From contig NZ_JAQRFI010000018.1 of assembly GCF_028598805.1 (NCBI RefSeq), positions 1 to 64,000 on the forward strand: 64,000 bases of DNA, read 5' to 3'. Of the stretch, positions 58,798-64,000 are shown in pieces (position 1 is the stretch's first letter; every line of letters starts with the position of its first letter). The position numbers and the translations under genes were made by a program. The DNA comes from Xenorhabdus yunnanensis (lineage in GTDB: Bacteria > Pseudomonadota > Gammaproteobacteria > Enterobacterales > Enterobacteriaceae). The notes under the pieces are model-generated. The model made no database searches. It was not told the origin of the DNA and saw only the letters and a list, made by a program, of their open reading frames with translations.

Positions 58798-59339
58798 CGT
58801 CCACCTCCCTGCTGCGGTTGTTTAGCCGGAGCCGGGAGTTGATAACCCTGTCGCAAATGGTGGCAAACGACACGCTGCACCTCATCCACTTCCAGTTGCC
58901 AGGCCGGACCTGCCATCACCTGCAAAGCAGTACGTAACCTGACGGGGCCTAACTGCATATGTACTGACGGCAGCGTTTGACGATATAAAATGTCATTCTT
59001 CTTGTCAGGTGCACAGAGTGCGTAGCCAGACTGACGTAATGCATAACGCATCGCATCGGCAACAGTGGCATGCTGGGAAGCGGAGAGATGAATATCCAGC
59101 AGCTGGGAAAGTGGACTACGCTGGACCGCTGTTGGGTTAGTACTCACCAATAAATAACGTCCATAGCGAACGACTTCAGGCGTTTGTCCATAAATATCCG
59201 GTGAAACTGATTGGATGTTTCGTGTCAGCGTGACGGAAGGGGAAATTTCTTTTGAGGGAGGAGACAATGGTTGTTTTACCGGAGCCACGCATCCGGTTAG
59301 TGTTATCGCTATCAGACCAACTAACGCATTTATTTTCAT
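58794..59339 (-). CDS. pilL: PilL-type conjugative lipoprotein (TIGR03748)
   Basis: The 181-residue lipoprotein has lipobox ITLTGC (Cys17), then YGRYLLVSTNP, QLLDIHLSASQHATVADAMRYALRQSGYAL and LGPVRLRTALQVMAGPAW, typical of the PilL N-terminal family of ICE type IV pili. The pilus genes (pilM-pilV) that often follow are missing; TIGR03759 follows directly. It is the first gene of the proximal transfer operon in this window. Confidence 0.85.
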   Translation of the reverse strand: MKINALVGLIAITLTGCVAPVKQPLSPPSKEISPSVTLTRNIQSVSPDIYGQTPEVVRYGRYLLVSTNPTAVQRSPLSQLLDIHLSASQHATVADAMRYALRQSGYALCAPDKKNDILYRQTLPSVHMQLGPVRLRTALQVMAGPAWQLEVDEVQRVVCHHLRQGYQLPAPAKQPQQGGGR

Positions 59340-59514
59340 GGCAAATAGGTTCCTGCTCAGTCGTAAAATAATCCTGACTATGCAAGGAACCCTGTGATGT
59401 ATTCAATGAACAACTCAACTGTGTTTGCTGAAAATAAAAATACTGAAACAGGCGATAATGGATAAACCCTGAATAAATATTATCGCCCTAAACTTTATGG
59501 CTTATATCAGAGCA

Positions 59515-59832
59515 TTATTCATCAGCTAGCTGATATTCATCGACCAACTGACTTCCATCAGCTGAATGACAGTCTGCAACTGGTTGGCGTACTTTTCGTT
59601 CAATAAAATTGCCGTAATCGTCGAAATAACGGCTGGGCCAGATTTCAGCGGGTTCCATTCCCAAACGGGTGGCGATGATGAGTTCTCCTTTGGGCCATGA
59701 GCGGGATAAAGTATTTGCCAGAGTGGAAGAACTGAGTCCCGATTCACAGGATAAAGCGGCGAGTGTGGTACCACGCTTGCGTAATGCACAAATAATTTCG
59801 GCTGGGTGCCAGTCTTGTTGAGTGTTAATCAT
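59515..59832 (-). CDS. Ner/Nlp family HTH transcriptional regulator
   Basis: The 105-residue protein matches the Mu Ner/Nlp (SfsB) DNA-binding family: DWHPAEIICALRKRGTTLAAL, then the recognition helix region SGLSSSTLANTLSRSWPKGE and ATRLGMEPAEIWPSRY. The C-terminal ~30 residues are acidic. It lies upstream of the PilL operon on the same strand (175-nt gap) and may control it. A structured noncoding segment lies just before its start. Confidence 0.85.
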   Translation of the reverse strand: MINTQQDWHPAEIICALRKRGTTLAALSCESGLSSSTLANTLSRSWPKGELIIATRLGMEPAEIWPSRYFDDYGNFIERKVRQPVADCHSADGSQLVDEYQLADE

Positions 59833-60293
59833 ACCTGCTTCCCCTTCTGTTGATTATTTTGGTGGCGATTCAAAACAGGGATTCTCAGGTACCGGAGTTA
59901 TCAGCCGATGAGGCAAAGCCTCCCCTGCCTGAACCGCCATTGAAGGGGCGATAACAGACACACTGGTAGAAACTTCCTACCAGTGGATAACTTTGAGGCC
60001 TGAGATTCCTCACTACCGGATTTTGCCGATAGCTTTTTTACTTTAACTGATTGAGTTATCTAATTCAATAATCGAATGTGTAAGTATAATCAGTAAAATT
60101 AAGTAATTAGTTACCCGTTAGTTCAGCATCATCTCTAACAATAAGTATAACCACCGAAAGGTACGCTTCAGAGAATAGTGCGTCAGCTATCAGCGGGTTA
60201 TGTTAACATTGAAGATAACTGTGTTGATGCATGATTGAATCAAGAGTTACCCCCTTGTCTGATACTGAAGTAAAGCATTTCAAAGGAGGAGAT
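59833..60293. other. Noncoding region holding a multi-stem structure
   Basis: There is no gene here. Nested complementary segments form a possible folded RNA at 59879-60009 (separate entry). The remainder up to the ATPase start is AT-rich and ends in a strong AAAGGAGGA box 6 nt before the ATG at 60294. Confidence 0.5.
59879..60009. ncRNA. Possible structured RNA or multi-hairpin DNA element
   Basis: Outer stem 59879-59889 pairs with 59999-60009 (10 of 11). Inner stem 59896-59902 pairs with 59986-59992 (7 of 7). It encloses hairpin 59910-59914/59918-59922 (5 bp) and hairpin 59961-59969/59977-59985 (9 bp, 7-nt loop), the latter abutting the inner stem. An alternative pairing is 59922-59926/59944-59948. 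The nesting suggests a junction fold. Strand is undetermined: it is 47 nt before the Ner-like start on minus and ~285 nt before the ATPase start on plus. Confidence 0.45.
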
Positions 60294-61403
60294 ATGACAA
60301 CATCTTTAGATAAGCTCACGATTAAAGGGTTTAAATCAATCCATGAGCTGAGTGAATTTGAGCTTAAAAACTTAAACGTGATTGTTGGCGCTAACGGCGC
60401 AGGTAAAAGTAATTTGATCTCCTTTTTTAAGATGTTGCGGGCATTAATAGACGGCACATTAAATCGCTATGTACGCGATAATGGTGGCGCTGGCGATTTA
60501 CTTTTTAATGGCAATAAGATCACACAGAAAATGGAGTTTGATACACGCTTCGGGGAAAGAGGATTTCGCTTTAAATTAGTTCCTACACCGGCAGATAGCT
60601 GTGCGATTGAAGATGAAGCTCGCTATTACATAAAGAGTGTTGGCAACGGATGGTGGGAATTAGGAGATAGTGACGATGGCAGATCCAGAATGGTTGCTGA
60701 AGTCGAGAACAAGTACTCTGGTGCACCGTATTCAAGGCCCATCTATGATGCCATCGCTTCCTGGCAGATTTATCATTTTCACGACACCAGTGCTACGGCT
60801 GGAATGCGAAAGTATGAAATTATTCAGGATAATAAAACATTACGCACAGATGCCTCTAACATTGGTGCGTTCTTATTAAAACTCAAAAACGAGGCACCAA
60901 ACGAATATAAATCGATTGTGAATGCCATCAGGTTAGTCACCCCGTTCTTTGATAACTTCATTCTGGAACCGCGTCAAAGTGGTTTAAAAGAAGAAGTTAA
61001 CATCAGCTGGATGCAAAAAGACTCAGACTACCCTATGCAACCTTATCATTTATCAGATGGTTCAATACGCTTTATTTGTCTGGCAACGGCATTATTACAA
61101 CCCAATCCGCCATCGACGATTATTATTGATGAACCAGAACTAGGGCTACACCCTGTGGCCATTGTTATCCTTGCCGAGTTAATTCAACAGGCGGCTCAGC
61201 GTACCCAAGTCATTATCGCCACTCAATCCCCTATTTTAATCGATCAATTCTCTGCTGAAGATATTGTCATCGTGAATCGTAAAAAGGGAGCTTCACGTTT
61301 TGAGCGTTTAAATGAAGAAGATTTTTCCCAATGGCTCGAAAACTATTCTCTGGGTGAATTATGGGCTAAAAACGTCATTGCCGGAGGGCCGACTTATGAG
61401 TAA
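60294..61403 (+). CDS. AAA/ABC-type ATPase of a two-gene defence-like pair
   Basis: The 369-residue protein belongs to the predicted ATP-binding OLD/RecF-like group. Walker A is VGANGAGKSN (residues ~31-40) after LTIKGFKSI. The signature region LSDGSIRFICLATALL, Walker B IIIDEPELGLHP (~279) and a switch His in IIATQSPILIDQF follow. I chose the ATG at 60294 because AAGGAGGA precedes it; an upstream ATG at 60231 has nothing comparable. The stop overlaps the DUF4276 start by 8 nt. ATPase/TOPRIM pairs of this layout (OLD, PARIS-like) are phage defence candidates. The exact system is not assigned. Confidence 0.8.
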   Translation: MTTSLDKLTIKGFKSIHELSEFELKNLNVIVGANGAGKSNLISFFKMLRALIDGTLNRYVRDNGGAGDLLFNGNKITQKMEFDTRFGERGFRFKLVPTPADSCAIEDEARYYIKSVGNGWWELGDSDDGRSRMVAEVENKYSGAPYSRPIYDAIASWQIYHFHDTSATAGMRKYEIIQDNKTLRTDASNIGAFLLKLKNEAPNEYKSIVNAIRLVTPFFDNFILEPRQSGLKEEVNISWMQKDSDYPMQPYHLSDGSIRFICLATALLQPNPPSTIIIDEPELGLHPVAIVILAELIQQAAQRTQVIIATQSPILIDQFSAEDIVIVNRKKGASRFERLNEEDFSQWLENYSLGELWAKNVIAGGPTYE

Positions 61404-62076
61404 TTACATTGAAGTCATGGCCATCGTTGAAGGTAAGACAGAACAGATATTTATTGAAAAGATACTTCAACCTTATCTGGCTGAGAAAATGATTTTCATC
61501 TCTGCCACACAAGTTTCTAAACCCGGACAAAAAGGTGGAGATGTGCGTTTTTCAAGAGTCAAGAAAGACATTGAGATGCATCTGAAACAACGTCCAGATA
61601 CCTATGTCACAACCTTTATTGATTATTACGGCACCAATGAATGGCCGGGATTAGAAACGTTAAATAGACAGTGGGAACCAAAGAAAATCGCTGAACATCT
61701 GCATCTGTCAACACAGAATGAAATTCACCAATTCTTATTAGCACAGAGAGCTGATGAACGCTTTATTCCCTACATCGTTATGCATGAATTTGAAGCTTTA
61801 CTCTTTAGTGACAAAGAGATACTTGCCAATGAGTTAAATATCCATGTACAAGAGATAGAGCAGGTACTTCGAGAGTGTGGAGAACCGGAATCGATTAACA
61901 ATAGCCCACAAACGGCGCCTTCAAAGCGGTTGAAAAAATGGTCAGCAAATGGAACATTTGGCAAAACGACAACAGGGATTGCGATTGCCGAAAAAACAGG
62001 CATCCCTAAGATGAGAGAAAAATGTCCGTTATTCAATGAGTGGCTATGCAGGCTTGAAATATTAATAACCGTTTAA
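61396..62076 (+). CDS. DUF4276 (TOPRIM-like) partner protein
   Basis: The 226-residue protein is a DUF4276 member. The TOPRIM-like acidic motifs are VEGKTEQIFIEKIL (Glu) and TFIDYYGTNEWPG (Asp). Then come IVMHEFEALLFSD and a basic C-terminal stretch SKRLKKW, all typical of the family. I used the internal ATG at 61396-61398, which overlaps the ATPase stop; a frame reaching to 61312 has no family match before it. It would act as the nuclease of the pair. Nuclease activity is inferred. Confidence 0.8.
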   Translation: MSNYIEVMAIVEGKTEQIFIEKILQPYLAEKMIFISATQVSKPGQKGGDVRFSRVKKDIEMHLKQRPDTYVTTFIDYYGTNEWPGLETLNRQWEPKKIAEHLHLSTQNEIHQFLLAQRADERFIPYIVMHEFEALLFSDKEILANELNIHVQEIEQVLRECGEPESINNSPQTAPSKRLKKWSANGTFGKTTTGIAIAEKTGIPKMREKCPLFNEWLCRLEILITV

Positions 62077-62159
62077 ATGCAGGTGTAGAATTTAGAATCG
62101 ATTGACTGACCCAATATTAACAATAAGCCCTGTGTCACAGGGCAATAGGTTAAACCACG

Positions 62160-62534
62160 TCAAAATGGGATCTCATCAGACCAATCTGGTTCTTCTTTCT
62201 CCTCTTCCGGTAAAGACGAAAGTTGCGCCATTTGTGTTGGTTTTCTCTCCTTTTTAGTCGGTTGAGAAGGTTGTGGTTTTTGCGCTGACTTAGACTTAGC
62301 CTGTTGAACAGGAACCTGTTTTGTATCGCCACGACTGCCCAGCATCTGCATCGTGCCATTGACATTGACCACCAATTCCGTTGAATAGCGATCCTGTCCC
62401 TGATTATCCTGCCACTTACGTGTTTGTAACTGACCTTCAATGTACACCTGAGTCCCTTTTTGCAGATACTCCGCCGCAATTTCTGCTAACTTGCCGAAGA
62501 TCACTACCCGGTGCCATTCGGTCTTTTCCCGCTG
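62160..62534 (-). pseudogene. ssb: Single-stranded DNA-binding protein, 5' end lost
   Basis: The remaining frame reads [19 protein letters not shown], then a Gln/Lys-rich linker and the intact acidic tip DEIPF. It corresponds to an SSB from about residue 50 on. The conserved start (about 50 residues of the OB fold) is missing. An in-frame TAA lies just before, where IS3-family sequence begins. A GTG at the VIF codons could give a 114-residue product without a complete OB fold. SSB is a standard ICE replication/transfer gene, so this marks continuation of the element to the right. Confidence 0.85.
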
Positions 62535-62540
62535 TAATTA

Positions 62541-62905
62541 CGCAAAGAAGGCTTTACCATCAGTAACTATCGGACCCGAAAGCTCATGAATCAGCTCGGA
62601 TTATCCGTCCGACAGCGGCAGCGCTACCGGGCTCCGCGCAAAGGTAAAGCGATATCAACAGCCTGTAATCTACTTAACCGGAACTTTAATCCGTTGGCGC
62701 CGAATGAAGTTTGGGCAGGAGATATCACCTATTTGAAGACGCCCGAAGGTTGGTTATATCTGGCTATTGTGATGGATTTGTACTCACGTCGGATAGTGGG
62801 ATGGCAGATCGCAACGGAAATAGATACGACCTTGATCAGCCAGGCCTTAATGAAAGCGTATCACTGACGTCAGCCGTCACAAGGCTGTGTTTTTCATAGT
62901 GACAG
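62541..62905 (+). mobile_element. IS3-family transposase OrfB fragment
   Basis: The frame encodes NYRTRKLMNQLGLSVRQRQRYR, WAGDITYL (first catalytic Asp), YLAIVMDLYSRRIVGW and KAYH, then an in-frame TGA at 62868-62870. Homology resumes in the same frame as RQPSQGCVFHSD (second Asp), then stops. The N-terminal part of OrfB, the final Glu region and both inverted repeats are gone. It is a dead remnant wedged between truncated ssb and the IS110 element. Confidence 0.85.
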
Positions 62906-63174
62906 TAAGAATACCCTTGTCAGATTCTATAGATAGAAGGCTTTTCAATCTATTCTTCTGATGTATGGCGTTTTTTCTGTTTCCTGACCCACACAGTGAT
63001 CGACCCTCTTGTGTCCTCCCCTGGATCTGTCGGTAACAGGAAAAATTCCATGAGAGGTTTCTCCTCGCTGATATGCGTGACTCAAGAAGGGCCTGACGGC
63101 TTGTCTCTTTACTGTCCTGTCCGGGATATCTGTCAGGGGAAACTATTGGTATCTTCTGACTGAGAATTCATCCC
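62906..63174 (+). other. Noncoding left end of an IS110-family element
   Basis: No gene lies in these ~270 nt between the IS3 remnant and the IS110 transposase start. IS110-group elements encode their bridge RNA in the noncoding end upstream of the transposase, so this is where it would be. I cannot confirm the RNA fold or its target-binding loops by eye. Confidence 0.4.
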
Positions 63175-64000
63175 ATGGCTAAAATGCAGCAAAACTTATC
63201 AGCAGGCGTCATTGGTGGTGTTGATACACATCAAGACCTACACGTTGCGGCAGTCGTTGATCACAATAACTGTGTTGTAGGGAACGAATTTTTTCCAGCA
63301 ACCCGGCAAGGATACCGCCAGATGTTATCCTGGATGAAATCATTTGGGCCATTAATCAGGGTGGGAATTGAATGTACAGGATCTTACGGCGCGGGTTTAT
63401 TGCGATATCTCCAAGCTGCGGGGATTGAAGTCCTGGAGGTCACAGCGCCCGACAGAATGGAACGCCGGAAACGGGGAAAAAGCGAATTACGATTGATGCT
63501 GAATGTGCCGCTCATGCGGCATTTTCACTCATCCGGACAGTCACGCCTAAAACACGAAGTGGCATGGTTGAGTCTCTTCGAACCCTGAAGGTATGCCGAA
63601 AAACGGCCGTGGCAGCACGACGCATAGCGCTACAAATGCTCCAAATGACAATCGTCTCTGCCCCCGAAGAATTACGGGATCAACTCAGAAAACTCACCCG
63701 GATGCAGCTTATCCGCACACTGGCCGCATCAAAACCGGATATGACCCGCTATCGTCATATTGAGGGGGCTTACTGTATTGCGTTGAAATCACTGGCCCGA
63801 CGCTACCTGGAATTACAGGATGAGATTGGTGAGCTGGACGTCATGATAGCGGCTATCGTTGATGACCTTGCACCGGAACTGCTCAAATGCAAAGCAGTGG
63901 GGTATGAATGTGCCTCCCAACTTCTCATCACGGCGGGAGACAATCCAGAGCGTCTACACTCAGAATCCGGTTTTGCTGCGTTATGCGGAGTGAGTCCGGT
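63175..64000 (+). pseudogene. IS110-family transposase, frameshifted, runs off window
   Basis: The N-terminus has the DEDD/RuvC-like motifs IGGVDTHQDLH (Asp) and RVGIECTGSYG (Glu). The frame breaks after RKRGKS, where the family has a S-D-x-I-D-A motif. From about 63488 a different frame continues as TIDAECAAHAAFSLIRTV and stays open to the window end, through AIVDDLAPELLK and GFAALCGVSPV (the start of the serine-containing Tnp domain). A small indel near 63480-63488 explains this. The C-terminus and right end lie outside. As read, it cannot make an active recombinase. Confidence 0.85.

Larger units (their letters stand above)
27181..62534. mobile_element. PFGI-1/SPI-7-class ICE transfer region, partly decayed
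   Basis: Sixteen or more genes of the ICE-specific TIGR037xx families lie in conserved order on the minus strand, from PilL (59339) to TraG (27181), with ssb further right. Two cargo blocks interrupt it (31975-42229 and about 50575-54566). Neither end of the element is visible. Several core genes carry inactivating changes (TraD, TIGR03756, TIGR03751, ssb). Confidence 0.85.

Overview
The window looks like accessory DNA from an insect- or nematode-associated gammaproteobacterium of the Xenorhabdus/Photorhabdus type (Morganellaceae). This is inferred from gene style only: a large RHS toxin, an intimin/invasin-like adhesin, a contact-dependent inhibition (CDI) locus, and an integrative conjugative element (ICE) backbone of the PFGI-1/SPI-7 class. 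No rRNA, tRNA or housekeeping gene is present to fix the genus.

Layout. 1-1.4 kb: an exported SAM hydroxide adenosyltransferase-family protein. 1.9-6.7 kb: a tightly overlapping AT-rich three-gene operon encoding an MBL-fold hydrolase, a trypsin-like protease fused to a HamA-like domain, and a HamB-like helicase. This is a Hachiman-type defence system in which the HamA nuclease residues look lost and a protease/MBL pair looks to have replaced them. It is the best candidate for an unusual system here. 7-7.9 kb: an ICE-type tyrosine recombinase. 8.9-26.9 kb: a CDI locus on the minus strand (cdiB, a 4517-codon cdiA, an immunity gene, a terminator), followed by two silent cdiA-CT/immunity cassettes that begin at or just before the VENN junction and carry toxins of the same family.

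27.2-59.3 kb: the ICE conjugation genes, all on the minus strand, in the usual order PilL, TIGR03759, TIGR03765, TraD, TIGR03747, [cargo], RAQPRD, TIGR03758, 03745, 03750, 03746, 03749, 03752, 03751, TraC ATPase, [cargo], 03757, 03756, 03755, TraG. Cargo 1 is an EcoRII-type restriction enzyme with Dcm and Vsr, next to a frameshifted DUF5710 gene. Cargo 2 is an invasin-like adhesin, an unknown protein and a 1657-residue RHS toxin. 60.2-62.1 kb: an AAA ATPase paired with a DUF4276 (TOPRIM-like) protein. 62.2-64 kb: a 5'-truncated ssb, an IS3-family fragment and a frameshifted IS110-family transposase running off the window.

The transfer machinery looks broken. TraD has a one-base deletion inside its P-loop. 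TIGR03756 and the TIGR03751 lipoprotein each have a Trp codon changed to TGA. ssb has lost its 5' end. The element therefore looks immobilised while its toxin, adhesin and defence cargo remain open. Together the genes suggest an island for phage defence (Hachiman-like, EcoRII R-M, ATPase/TOPRIM), competition between bacteria (CDI) and interaction with a eukaryotic host (RHS toxin, invasin).
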